NCBI GenBank assembly: GCA_001423545.1
Contig: LMOK01000001.1
Location: forward strand, 372,001 to 436,000
Reading direction: 5' to 3'
Length of the DNA: 64,000 nucleotides
Origin: Orlajensenia sp001423545
GTDB taxonomy: Bacteria > Actinomycetota > Actinomycetes > Actinomycetales > Microbacteriaceae
The number at the start of each line of letters is the position of its first letter. The stretch's first letter is position 1. The notes beneath the pieces were generated by a model that was not told the DNA's origin, did no database searches, and saw only the letters and a list, made by a program, of their open reading frames with translations. This document shows positions 53,818 to 63,064 of this stretch, piece by piece. The position numbers and the translations under genes were made by a program.

Positions 53818-54762
53818 ATGGGAAGCGCCGTCCGCCGCACGCTGGGGCGCCTCGCCGGCGCGCTGTTCGTGCTGTGGGCCGTCGCGACCCTCACGTTCTT
53901 CGCGATCCACCTGGTTCCGGGTGACCCGGCGCAGGCCATCCTCGGCGGGCCCGGTTCCCAGGCGTCGCAGGAGGCCCTCGACAGGGTCCGGGCAGACTAC
54001 GGGCTCGACCAGCCGCTTCTCGTTCAGTACTTCGCCATGCTCGGTCGGCTGGTGACGGGGAACCTCGGGGACTCCTACGCCCTGCGGATGCCCGTCGCCG
54101 AACTGATCGGAGGGCAGCTGGCCGGCACCGTGGTGCTGGCACTGCTCGCGCTCCTCGCCGCCTGGCTGCTCGCGATCGGCCTCGCCCTCTGGTCGACGGG
54201 ACCCGGGCGGGTCAGCCGGGCCGTCGCCCAGGGAGTCGAGCTCACGGCCGCCTCGCTGCCGCAGTTCTGGCTGGCGACGGTGCTCATCGCCGTCTTCAGT
54301 ACGGCGCTCGGCTGGCTGCCCGCGGTCTCGACCGGAACTCCGACCGGACTCGTGCTGCCCGTCGTCACCCTGGCGGTCCCCCTCGCCGGCTTCCTCGCCC
54401 AGCTGATGCGGGAGCACCTGCTCATCGCGCTCGAACAGCCGTTCGCGCTCTCGGCGCGGGCGCGGGGCGAATCGGCCACCGGCATCCGTCTGCGCCATGC
54501 CCTCCGTCACGCCGCCCTGCCCGGCATCAACCTGTCGGGCTGGGCTGTCGGCTACCTCATCTCCGGAGCCGTCGTGGTCGAGACGATCTTCGCCCGTCCG
54601 GGCCTCGGCCGCACACTGCTGCGCGCCGTCGAACTGCGTGACGTCCCGGTCGTGCTGGGGGTGGTCCTGCTGGTCGCCCTCGTGTACGTGGTGATGACGT
54701 TCGTGACGGATGCGCTCTCACGAGTGGCGGACCCGCGGCTGCGTCAGGAGGTGCGTCCGTGA
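53818..54762 (+). CDS. Peptide ABC transporter permease (DppB type)
   Basis: A 314-residue inner-membrane permease with six helices. The N-terminus (TFFAIHLVPGDPAQAILG, then LDQPLLVQYFAMLGRLVTGNLG) is typical of DppB/OppB, and the EAA-type loop (ARARGESATGIRLRHALRHAALP) docks to the ATPase. It follows the binding protein by 3 bp and overlaps the next permease (GTGA). Confidence 0.9.
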   Translation: MGSAVRRTLGRLAGALFVLWAVATLTFFAIHLVPGDPAQAILGGPGSQASQEALDRVRADYGLDQPLLVQYFAMLGRLVTGNLGDSYALRMPVAELIGGQLAGTVVLALLALLAAWLLAIGLALWSTGPGRVSRAVAQGVELTAASLPQFWLATVLIAVFSTALGWLPAVSTGTPTGLVLPVVTLAVPLAGFLAQLMREHLLIALEQPFALSARARGESATGIRLRHALRHAALPGINLSGWAVGYLISGAVVVETIFARPGLGRTLLRAVELRDVPVVLGVVLLVALVYVVMTFVTDALSRVADPRLRQEVRP

Positions 54763-55613
54763 GCGAGCTCGAGGTGCGCAGCACCGTCACCGTCGAGGCC
54801 GCCGCCCGTCCGCTCCCCCGGGTCGGAACCGTGCTGGCCGGCCTGTTCGTCGTCTTCCTCGCCGTCGCCGTGATCTGGCCCGGACTGATCGCCCCCTACG
54901 GCCCCGACGCCATCGCGCCCCGCGACGCCTTCCAGCCGCCGTCGGCTGCGCACTGGTTCGGCACCGACGAATCCGGGCGCGACATCTACAGCCGGGTGAT
55001 CTGGGGCACGGCGACCTCCTTGCTCATCGGCATCACGGCCACGGCTATCGGCCTGTCCCTCGGGCTGCTGCTCGGGGCCATCGGCGGCCTCGGCGGCAGA
55101 GCCCTCGACTTCGCCGTCGGCCGGGTGAACGAGGTGCTGTTCGCATTCCCGGGGCTGCTGCTCGCCCTGCTCGTCATCGTGCTGTACGGCCCCGGCCCCG
55201 TGACGGCCACGATCGCGGTCGGCCTGTCGACGGCCCCGGGCTACGCGAGGATCATCCAGGGCGAGCTGCGCGGCATCCGTTCCTCGGGCTTCGTCGAAGC
55301 AGCCCGGGTGCTCGGCCACAGCTCATCCGGGATCATCCGCCGGCACATCCTGCCGAACGCCCTGGCACCGATCGCCGTGCTCGCGACCCTGGGTGTCGGT
55401 CAGGCCATCGTCTGGGCCTCGGCGCTCAGCTACCTGGGCCTCGGAGCGCAGCCGCCCGCGCCGGAATGGGGCGCCATGCTGTCGGCGGGGCGAACCTACA
55501 TCACGACGGCCTGGTGGATGACGGTGTTCCCCGGCCTCATGATCGTGCTGACCACCATCGCCACGACGGTGCTCGGTCGAGCCATCACCAGTCGCAGAGG
55601 AGGCGCGCGATGA
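54759..55613 (+). CDS. Peptide ABC transporter permease (DppC type)
   Basis: A 284-residue permease starting at GTG. The N-terminal APYGPDAIAPRDAFQPPSAAHWFGTDESGRDIYSRVIWG region marks the DppC/OppC branch, and the EAA loop is GFVEAARVLGHSSSGIIRRHILPN. Six helices are expected. It is coupled on both sides (GTGA upstream, ATGA downstream). Confidence 0.9.
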   Translation: MSELEVRSTVTVEAAARPLPRVGTVLAGLFVVFLAVAVIWPGLIAPYGPDAIAPRDAFQPPSAAHWFGTDESGRDIYSRVIWGTATSLLIGITATAIGLSLGLLLGAIGGLGGRALDFAVGRVNEVLFAFPGLLLALLVIVLYGPGPVTATIAVGLSTAPGYARIIQGELRGIRSSGFVEAARVLGHSSSGIIRRHILPNALAPIAVLATLGVGQAIVWASALSYLGLGAQPPAPEWGAMLSAGRTYITTAWWMTVFPGLMIVLTTIATTVLGRAITSRRGGAR

Positions 55614-57244
55614 CCGGCGGCGCTGCGCCCCGGGTGCCCGTGCTCGACGTCCAGGGGCTGGAGGTCTCCTTCGGGACCGGTCGTGCGCGCCGTGCCGTCG
55701 TACAGGGCCTCGACCTGCGCATCGAGGCCGGCCAGTGCGTCGCGATCGTCGGCGAGTCCGGCTCCGGCAAGTCCGTCACCGCGCGCAGCCTGCTCGGTCT
55801 CGCCGGGTCCGACGCAGCCGTGCGCGCCGATCGACTCGACGTCGGCGGGACCGGGATGCTGCGAGCCGGTGAGCGGGAGTGGCGGCGCCTGCGCGGGGTG
55901 GGCGTCGGACTCGTGCTGCAGGACGCGCTGGTCTCCCTCGATCCCCTGCGCACCATCGGCCGGGAGATCGGAGACGCCCTGCGCCTGCATCGACGGATGC
56001 CGCCGGCCGCCGCCCGCGCCAGGGTGCTCGAGCTGCTGGAGCTCGTCGGCATGCCGGACCCGGCCGGAGCGATCGACCGCCGGTCGGGCGAGCTCTCGGG
56101 AGGGATGCGGCAGCGAGCCCTGATCGCGTCGGCCATCGCCCTCGACCCACCGCTCCTCATCGCCGACGAACCGACGACGGCCCTCGACGTCGGAGTGCAG
56201 GCCCGGGTGCTGGCGCTGCTCGCCGAGGCTCGCGACCGGGGCACGGGCATCCTGTTGATCAGTCACGACCTGGCCGTGGTCTCGGCCCTGGCCGACAGGA
56301 TCATCGTGCTCGACGACGGCGTGGTGGTCGAGCAGGGACCGACTGCTGAGGTGATCACCAGCCCGCGGCATCCGACCACCAGAGCCCTCGTCGCCGCTGT
56401 GCCGACCGAGGTGCCGCGAGGCCATCCGCTCACGCTCGTCGACCGCACCGACGCACCGGTGGGCTCGCCGGTGGCTTCAGCGCCGCGGGAGATCGTGCTC
56501 GAGTGCCGAGCCCTGACCAAGACCTTCACCACCAGGGGCACCGGCACCCTGGCCGTCGACGACGTGTCGCTCTCCCTCGAACGCGGGCGCACCCTCGGCC
56601 TCGTCGGCGAGTCAGGATCGGGCAAGACCACCGTGGCCCGCCTGATGCTCGCCATCGCCGCCCCGGACAGCGGAGAGGTGCTGCTCGCAGGTTCGGCGTG
56701 GTCGAACCTCACCGAACGTGAGCGCCGTCCCCTGCGGCCACGCATCGGGGCGATCTACCAGGATGCCCTCGGCTCCTTCGATCCGCGCTGGACCGTCGAG
56801 CGCATCCTGCGTGACGCCGTCGGCCCCTCCGCCACGGGCACGGAGGTGGTCGAACTGCTCGAGCAGGTTCGGCTGGCACCGGATGTCGCCGCGCGGCATC
56901 CGCTCACCCTCTCGGGAGGCCAGCGCCAGCGGGTCTCGATCGCACGCGCCCTCGCCGAAGCCCCCGAGGTCCTCGTGTGCGACGAACCCGTCTCGGCCCT
57001 CGACACCACGGTGCAGGCCCGGGTGCTCGATCTGCTCGACGAACTCCAGCGCGAGCGCGGGCTGTCGCTGCTGTTCATCTCGCACGATCTCGGCGTCGTT
57101 CGGCACATGAGCGACACCGTCGCCGTGATGCGGCACGGACGCATCGTGGAGTACGGCGACGCCGAGAGCGTGTTCACCGACCCCCGGCACGACTACACCC
57201 GATCGTTGATCGCGGACGCGCCCAGACTGCGCTCGCTGGGCTGA
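55610..57244 (+). CDS. Peptide ABC transporter, fused DppD-DppF ATPases
   Basis: A 544-residue protein with two complete ABC ATPase domains. The first has Walker A GESGSGKS at 48-55, signature LSGGM and LLIADEPTTALD. The second has GESGSGKTT near 333, LSGGQRQRVSIARAL and VCDEPVSALD. In many bacteria these are separate genes. The linker (about 260-300) is Pro/Val-rich. The start overlaps the DppC-like stop by ATGA, and an upstream in-frame extension would overlap that gene. Confidence 0.9.
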   Translation: MTGGAAPRVPVLDVQGLEVSFGTGRARRAVVQGLDLRIEAGQCVAIVGESGSGKSVTARSLLGLAGSDAAVRADRLDVGGTGMLRAGEREWRRLRGVGVGLVLQDALVSLDPLRTIGREIGDALRLHRRMPPAAARARVLELLELVGMPDPAGAIDRRSGELSGGMRQRALIASAIALDPPLLIADEPTTALDVGVQARVLALLAEARDRGTGILLISHDLAVVSALADRIIVLDDGVVVEQGPTAEVITSPRHPTTRALVAAVPTEVPRGHPLTLVDRTDAPVGSPVASAPREIVLECRALTKTFTTRGTGTLAVDDVSLSLERGRTLGLVGESGSGKTTVARLMLAIAAPDSGEVLLAGSAWSNLTERERRPLRPRIGAIYQDALGSFDPRWTVERILRDAVGPSATGTEVVELLEQVRLAPDVAARHPLTLSGGQRQRVSIARALAEAPEVLVCDEPVSALDTTVQARVLDLLDELQRERGLSLLFISHDLGVVRHMSDTVAVMRHGRIVEYGDAESVFTDPRHDYTRSLIADAPRLRSLG

Positions 57245-57330
57245 GCCATCCGGTGCCGGTAAGCTCTTCTGAGACTAATCAGGCACTTCACCACTGACAC
57301 GGTGCCGTCCATACCGATCGGAGCATCATC

Positions 57331-59910
57331 ATGTCCGCTGCCATTCCCGACAAGCCGGCCCTCGAGGGGCTCGAGTCCAAGTGGGGAGCAGCGTGGGAAG
57401 CCGACGGTACCCACCGCTTCGACCGTGAACGCGCCACGCGCGACAACATCTACTCGATCGACACTCCGCCCCCGACGGCCTCGGGTTCGCTGCACATCGG
57501 TCACGTGTTCTCCTACACCCACACCGATGTCATCGCCCGCTTCCAGCGCATGCGCGGCCGGAGCGTCTTCTACCCGATGGGCTGGGACGACAACGGCCTG
57601 CCCACCGAGCGCCGCGTGCAGAACTACTACGGTGTGCGCTGCGACCCGTCGCTGCCCTACGAGGCCGACTTCACCCCGCCGTTCGAGGGTGGCGACGGCA
57701 AGAGCACCAAGGCCGCCGACCAGAAGCCCGTCAGCCGCCGCAACTTCATCGAGCTCTGCGAACAGCTCACCCGCGAGGACGAGGTGCAGTTCGAGAAGCT
57801 CTGGCGCGACCTCGGCCTCTCCGTCGACTGGACCCAGACCTACCGCACCATCGGCGAGGAGGCGTTGTTCACCTCCCAGCTCGCCTTCATCCGCAACGTC
57901 GAGCGCGGCGAGGCCTACCAGGCCATGGCGCCGACCCTGTGGGACGTCACCTTCCGCACCGCCGTCGCCCAGGCCGAGCTCGAGGACCGCGAGCAGCCCG
58001 CCGCCTACCACCGGGTCGCCTTCCACAAGCCCGACGGCGGCACCATCGAGATCGAGACCACCCGACCCGAGCTCCTGCCCGCCTGCGTCGCCCTCGTGGC
58101 GCACCCCGACGACGAGCGCTACAAGCCGTACTTCGGCACGACCGTCACCACCCCGGTGTTCGGCGTCGAGATTCCCGTGCTCGCCCATCACCTCGCCCAG
58201 AAGGACAAGGGATCGGGCATCGCCATGATCTGCACCTTCGGCGACGTGACCGACGTGGTCTGGTGGCGCGAACTCGACCTGCCCAACCGCGCGATCATGG
58301 GCTTCGACGGCCGCATCATCGCCGAGGCACCCGACGTCATCACCAGCGAGGCCGGCCTCGCCGCCTACGCCGAGCTCGCAGGCAAGACCGTCTTCTCGGC
58401 CAAGCAGGCCATGGTCGATCTCCTGCGCGCCTCGGGCGAGCTCATCGGGGAGCCCAAGAAGATCACGCACCCCGTCAAGTTCTTCGAGAAGGGCGACAAG
58501 CCGCTCGAGGTCGTCTCCACCCGCCAGTGGTACATCTCCAACGGCGCCCGCGACGAGGCGCTGCGTTCGAAGCTGCTCGAGAGCGGCCGCGAGCTCGCCT
58601 GGCACCCCGACTTCATGCGCGTGCGCTACGAGAACTGGGTCGGCGGCCTCACCGGCGACTGGCTCATCTCGCGCCAGCGCTTCTTCGGTGTTCCGATCCC
58701 CGTCTGGTATCCGCTCGACGCCGACGGCAACCCCGTGTTCGACCAGCCGATCGTCGCCACCCACGACATCCTGCCCGTCGACCCGTCGTCGGATGCCGCG
58801 CCCGGCTACGACGAGGCTCAGCGCGGTCAGGCCGGTGGCTTCGTCGGCGAGCACGACGTGATGGACACCTGGGCCACATCGTCGCTCACCCCGCAGCTGG
58901 CCGGTGGCTGGGAGCGCGACCCCGAGCTGTTCGAGCTGGTGTTCCCGTTCTCCCTGCGTCCGCAGGGCCAGGACATCATCCGCACCTGGCTCTTCTCGAC
59001 GATGCTCCGGGCCGAGCTCGAGCACGGTGAGCGCCCGTGGAACCACACGACGCTCTCAGGTTTCATCGTCGACCCCGACCGCAAGAAGATGTCGAAGTCG
59101 AAGGGCAACGTCGTCACTCCTGCCGACATCCTCGAGACGCACGGTTCGGATGCCGTGCGCTACTGGGCGGCATCCTCGCGTCTCGGCACCGACGCCGCCT
59201 TCGATCCGCAGAACCCCACGCAGATCAAGATCGGCCGCCGTCTCGCCATCAAGCTCCTGAACGCGGCCAAGTTCATCCATGGAGCGGGCAGCGCCGGCGA
59301 CTCCGCGGTCACCAACACGGTCGACCTGAGCATGCTCGCCTCCCTCTCGGAGGTCGTGCACCAGGCGACGATCGCCCTCGACAACTACGACCACGCTCGC
59401 GCGCTCGAGGTCACGGAGGCGTTCTTCTGGACCTTCTGCGACGACTACCTCGAGCTGGTCAAGGAACGTGCCTACGGTGGCGCGGATGCCGAGAAGGAGT
59501 CGGCCGTCGCCGCACTCCACACCGCGCTGTCGGTGTTCCTCCGCCTCTTCGCCCCGTTCGTGCCGTTCGCGACCGAGGAGGCGTGGTCCTGGTCGAACGA
59601 CGGATCGGTGCACGTCGCGGCCTGGCCGAACGAGATCGAGATCCCCGGAGCCGAGGACGGCGTGACAGCCGTGCTCGACCTCGCCAGCCGTGCGCTCACG
59701 GCCATCCGCCGAGCCAAGACCGACGCGAAGGTTTCTCAGCGCACACCAGTGATTTCTGCTGTAATTGCGGGAACAGGAGAACAGGTCGCACTGCTTCGGC
59801 AGGCGGCCTCGGACCTCGCCGCAGTTGGACGCATTGCGGTGCTCGACTTCGCTGAAGCCGATGAACTCGCCGTCACCGACATCGTCCTCGAGACAGTGCC
59901 GGAAAGTTAG
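57331..59910 (+). CDS. valS: Valine-tRNA ligase, type 2
   Basis: An 859-residue class I synthetase. PPPTASGSLHIGHVFSY (HIGH at 55-58) and KKMSKSKGN near residue 588. PMGWDDNGLPTERRVQ and the absence of a C-terminal coiled-coil arm match the type 2 ValS group shared with archaea and some bacteria, rather than the common bacterial type. It contains an editing domain (TTRPELLPACVALVAHP). No T-box was found in the 86-bp upstream gap. The GNAT gene follows within 10 bp. Confidence 0.93.
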   Translation: MSAAIPDKPALEGLESKWGAAWEADGTHRFDRERATRDNIYSIDTPPPTASGSLHIGHVFSYTHTDVIARFQRMRGRSVFYPMGWDDNGLPTERRVQNYYGVRCDPSLPYEADFTPPFEGGDGKSTKAADQKPVSRRNFIELCEQLTREDEVQFEKLWRDLGLSVDWTQTYRTIGEEALFTSQLAFIRNVERGEAYQAMAPTLWDVTFRTAVAQAELEDREQPAAYHRVAFHKPDGGTIEIETTRPELLPACVALVAHPDDERYKPYFGTTVTTPVFGVEIPVLAHHLAQKDKGSGIAMICTFGDVTDVVWWRELDLPNRAIMGFDGRIIAEAPDVITSEAGLAAYAELAGKTVFSAKQAMVDLLRASGELIGEPKKITHPVKFFEKGDKPLEVVSTRQWYISNGARDEALRSKLLESGRELAWHPDFMRVRYENWVGGLTGDWLISRQRFFGVPIPVWYPLDADGNPVFDQPIVATHDILPVDPSSDAAPGYDEAQRGQAGGFVGEHDVMDTWATSSLTPQLAGGWERDPELFELVFPFSLRPQGQDIIRTWLFSTMLRAELEHGERPWNHTTLSGFIVDPDRKKMSKSKGNVVTPADILETHGSDAVRYWAASSRLGTDAAFDPQNPTQIKIGRRLAIKLLNAAKFIHGAGSAGDSAVTNTVDLSMLASLSEVVHQATIALDNYDHARALEVTEAFFWTFCDDYLELVKERAYGGADAEKESAVAALHTALSVFLRLFAPFVPFATEEAWSWSNDGSVHVAAWPNEIEIPGAEDGVTAVLDLASRALTAIRRAKTDAKVSQRTPVISAVIAGTGEQVALLRQAASDLAAVGRIAVLDFAEADELAVTDIVLETVPES

Positions 59911-59920
59911 GAGCATACGA

Positions 59921-60364
59921 ATGACTGTTCAGGTTCGCCCCATCGTGGATCGCGACTTCTTCGACTGGCTCGGATTGTGGGAGGGCTACAGCGCCTTCTA
60001 CGAGTCCGAGGTCACAGACACCAAGGCCCTCATCGTCTGGTCGTGGCTCACTGACAAGGCACACGAGCTCTCGGGTTACGTGGCCGAGGACGACGGCAAG
60101 CTCGTCGGCTTCGCCCACGTTCGCGAGTATCCGCGCACCCTCGACGCCGACCGCGCCCTCTTCCTCGACGACCTGTTCGTCGCCGAGGAGGCCCGCTCCC
60201 ACGGCGTCGGCGGCGCGCTGATCGAGGAGGCCAAGCGCATCGCACGCGAGCGCAACGCCGGCGCCGTCACCTGGATCACCGCTGCCGACAACGAGACCGC
60301 CCAGCGGCTCTACGACAACGCGGGCACCCGGACATCCTGGGTCACCTACGAGACCGAGGTCTGA
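59921..60364 (+). CDS. GNAT-family N-acetyltransferase
   Basis: A 147-residue acetyltransferase. The acetyl-CoA binding region is LDDLFVAEEARSHGVGGALIEEA, followed by a late WITAADNETAQRLYDNAG, both typical of GNAT enzymes. The substrate is unknown. ATG 59921 has SD AGGAG and lies 10 bp after valS, so it is co-transcribed with it; the longer in-frame start inside valS is not supported. Confidence 0.87.
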   Translation: MTVQVRPIVDRDFFDWLGLWEGYSAFYESEVTDTKALIVWSWLTDKAHELSGYVAEDDGKLVGFAHVREYPRTLDADRALFLDDLFVAEEARSHGVGGALIEEAKRIARERNAGAVTWITAADNETAQRLYDNAGTRTSWVTYETEV

Positions 60365-60366
60365 GC

Positions 60367-60633
60367 ATGCAGCTCGGCACCCGCTGGCCGTTCCGCGGGA
60401 CCGACCGCCCGGCCAACCTGCCCGAGGTGGTCGGGTTCGCGCTCGACGCCGTCGAGACCGACGACGAGATCACTCCGGATGCCGGAGCCGACTGGCGCTG
60501 GACCCTCACCTGGCTCGAGGGCAAGCCGGTGATCGAGCTCGACGACGGCACCGTCATCCGCTACGTCGCCGAGGACGACTCCGCGCAGATCGTCCTGCCG
60601 GCCCAGTCCGTGGACGATGAGGACGACTGGTAG
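60367..60633 (+). CDS. Small acidic protein, unknown function
   Basis: An 88-residue acidic protein with no signal peptide. WPFRGTDRPANLPEVV begins it and DDGTVIRYVAEDDSAQIVLP lies near the end; beta-rich character is likely. It starts 2 bp after the GNAT stop and is probably translated from the same message. No family is recognised. It converges on the methyltransferase gene with a 7-bp gap. Confidence 0.65.
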   Translation: MQLGTRWPFRGTDRPANLPEVVGFALDAVETDDEITPDAGADWRWTLTWLEGKPVIELDDGTVIRYVAEDDSAQIVLPAQSVDDEDDW

Positions 60634-60640
60634 CGGGTCC

Positions 60641-61480
60641 CTATTCGGGCTTCCGGGCGAGCACCTCGCCGTGCGGCATCTGCATCCAGCCGTCGGCGTC
60701 GAGCTTCCACTCGCGCCACGCCGAACTGATCGCACGCAGTTCCTCGAGATCGGCCATGCCGGCCTCGATGGCGTGCGCGGCGAAGGCGGACTCGGTGGCG
60801 CGCACGGCCCATGACTCGCCCCACCACTCGCGTTCGGCATCCGAGGCGAAGCACCACACCGATGCCGAGCACTCGACGTCGGTGAATCCGGCGGCGCGCA
60901 CCCACGACTTGAGCATGCGCGCGGCGTCGGGCTCTCCTCCGTTGTAGCGCGCCACGTCGTGGTAGACGCTCAGCCACTCGGTGAGTCCGGGAAGGGCGGG
61001 GAACCAGGTGACTCCCCCGTAGTCGACGTCACGGACGGCGAGCAGGCCCCCGGGCTTCAGCACGCGCAGCGCCTCGCTCAGCGCATCGACCGGCCGCACG
61101 AGATGCTGGAGCGTCTGGTGGGCGTGCACGACGTCGAAGGTGCCATCGTCGAACGGCAGTGCGTAGGCGTCGGCGACCAGGAAGTCCGCGTTGGCCAGGG
61201 CGTTGTCGATGCCGAGCCCACGCGCCTGCGCGACGATCTCGGGGGCGACGTCGACGCCGACCACCCGGCCCGGGCTGACGCGTCGGGCGATGTCGACCGT
61301 GATCGTGCCCGGCCCGCAGCCCAGGTCCAGCACCGAGAGGCCCGGCACGAGGTGGGGTGCCAGGTAGGCGGCCGAGTTCTCGACGGTGCGCCACGTGTGG
61401 GAGCGCAACACACTCTCGTGGTGACCGTGGGTGTACTGATCGCGCGGGGCGATCTCCTTCTCCTGCGGATCCGTGCTCAT
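60641..61480 (-). CDS. Class I SAM-dependent methyltransferase
   Basis: A 279-residue methyltransferase. Motif I VLDLGCGPGTITVDIA, then GVDVAPEIVAQA, DAYALPFDDGTFDVVHAHQTLQHL and the LKPGGLLAVRDVDYG post-motif are all present. The fold resembles the UbiE/Coq5-like group, but a small-molecule substrate cannot be assigned. It is separated from the suf operon by a terminator-like hairpin. Confidence 0.87.
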   Translation of the reverse strand: MSTDPQEKEIAPRDQYTHGHHESVLRSHTWRTVENSAAYLAPHLVPGLSVLDLGCGPGTITVDIARRVSPGRVVGVDVAPEIVAQARGLGIDNALANADFLVADAYALPFDDGTFDVVHAHQTLQHLVRPVDALSEALRVLKPGGLLAVRDVDYGGVTWFPALPGLTEWLSVYHDVARYNGGEPDAARMLKSWVRAAGFTDVECSASVWCFASDAEREWWGESWAVRATESAFAAHAIEAGMADLEELRAISSAWREWKLDADGWMQMPHGEVLARKPE

Positions 61481-61525
61481 ACGCCGAGCCTATCGAGCGC
61501 GTACGACCTCATCGCACCATACGCG

Positions 61526-61560
61526 GAACGGCCCGCCCTCACGAGGAGGACGGGCCGTTC
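61526..61560 (-). terminator. Hairpin at the end of the suf operon
   Basis: GAACGGCCCGCCCTC at 61526-61540 pairs with GAGGACGGGCCGTTC at 61546-61560 (14 of 15 positions) around a 5-nt loop. It lies 16 bp after the sufT-like stop on the minus strand. No T-run follows. Confidence 0.65.
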
Positions 61561-61576
61561 ACGTCGTTGACGCGGT

Positions 61577-61906
61577 CTAGATCGCGAAGCCGAGCGCGCG
61601 CATCATGTCGCGTCCGTCGTCGGTGATCCGCTCGGGACCCCACGGCGGCATCCACACCCAGTTGATGCGGAAGGCCTCGACGATGCCGTCGAGCGACTGC
61701 GCGGTCTGCTCCTCGAGCACATCGGTGAGGGGGCATCCGGCGCTCGTCAGGGTCATGTGGATGACGAGGGCATTGTTCTCGTCGTCCCAGCCAAGGTCGT
61801 AGATCAGGCCGAGGTCGACGACGTTGATGCCGAGCTCGGGGTCCATGACCTCTTTGAGCGCCTCTTCGACCTGGTCGAAGAGTGCGGGTTCGAGTGTCGT
61901 GACCAT
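61577..61906 (-). CDS. sufT: SufT-type (DUF59/MIP18) iron-sulfur assembly factor
   Basis: A 109-residue protein of the DUF59 family: VMDPELGINVVDLGLIYDL, MTLTSAGCPLTDVL with the reactive-type Cys, and WVWMPPWGPERITDDGRDMMRALGF. Members help deliver or mature Fe-S clusters. It is the last gene of the suf operon, 9 bp after sufC. Confidence 0.88.
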   Translation of the reverse strand: MVTTLEPALFDQVEEALKEVMDPELGINVVDLGLIYDLGWDDENNALVIHMTLTSAGCPLTDVLEEQTAQSLDGIVEAFRINWVWMPPWGPERITDDGRDMMRALGFAI

Positions 61907-61915
61907 GGGAACAGC

Positions 61916-62677
<762 letters not shown>

Positions 62678-62737
62678 TGCTCTTCTGTGTCTCTTTCATT
62701 CCGTCGGCACACGCGGTGCCGAAAACTGGGGCGCGGT

Positions 62738-63064
62738 TCAGACCGCGACTGTGATGGTGGGGTCGATGTAGATGTCGCCGTCGCGGATCTCGACCTGGTA
62801 CACGGGCACCGGGTCGTAGGCCGGAAGCGACAGCGGCTTGCCCGTGCGCAGCGAGAACTTCGAGCCGTGCGCCCAGCACTCCAGGGTGTCGTCCTCGACG
62901 AAACCCTCCGACAGCGAGATGTCGCCGTGGGTGCAGGTGTCGCCGATCGCGAACACGGCGCCGGAGTCGTCCTTCACGACGGCCATGGCGGTACCGTCGA
63001 TGTCGACCTTGACGGCCTGGTTCGCCTCGAGCTCGTCGACGGCACAGATGCGCTGGGCGCTCAC
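62738..63064 (-). CDS. Rieske [2Fe-2S] ferredoxin in the suf operon
   Basis: A 108-residue Rieske-type ferredoxin. The cluster ligands are C44/H46 (CTH) and C63/H66 (CWAH), with correct spacing. It resembles the ferredoxin subunits of ring-hydroxylating dioxygenases, but is found inside actinobacterial suf operons. It may supply electrons for cluster assembly; this is inferred. GTG 63064 overlaps the sufD stop (GTGA). Confidence 0.92.
   Translation of the reverse strand: MSAQRICAVDELEANQAVKVDIDGTAMAVVKDDSGAVFAIGDTCTHGDISLSEGFVEDDTLECWAHGSKFSLRTGKPLSLPAYDPVPVYQVEIRDGDIYIDPTITVAV

Noticed and set aside
52165..54510. A 781-codon open frame on the minus strand opposite the ABC transporter genes
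   Set aside because: Antisense shadow; Arg/Gly/Glu-biased and no start context or domain.
57245..57330. Possible T-box before valS, as for ileS
   Set aside because: No TGGTACC-type core or specifier stem is present in the 86-bp gap.
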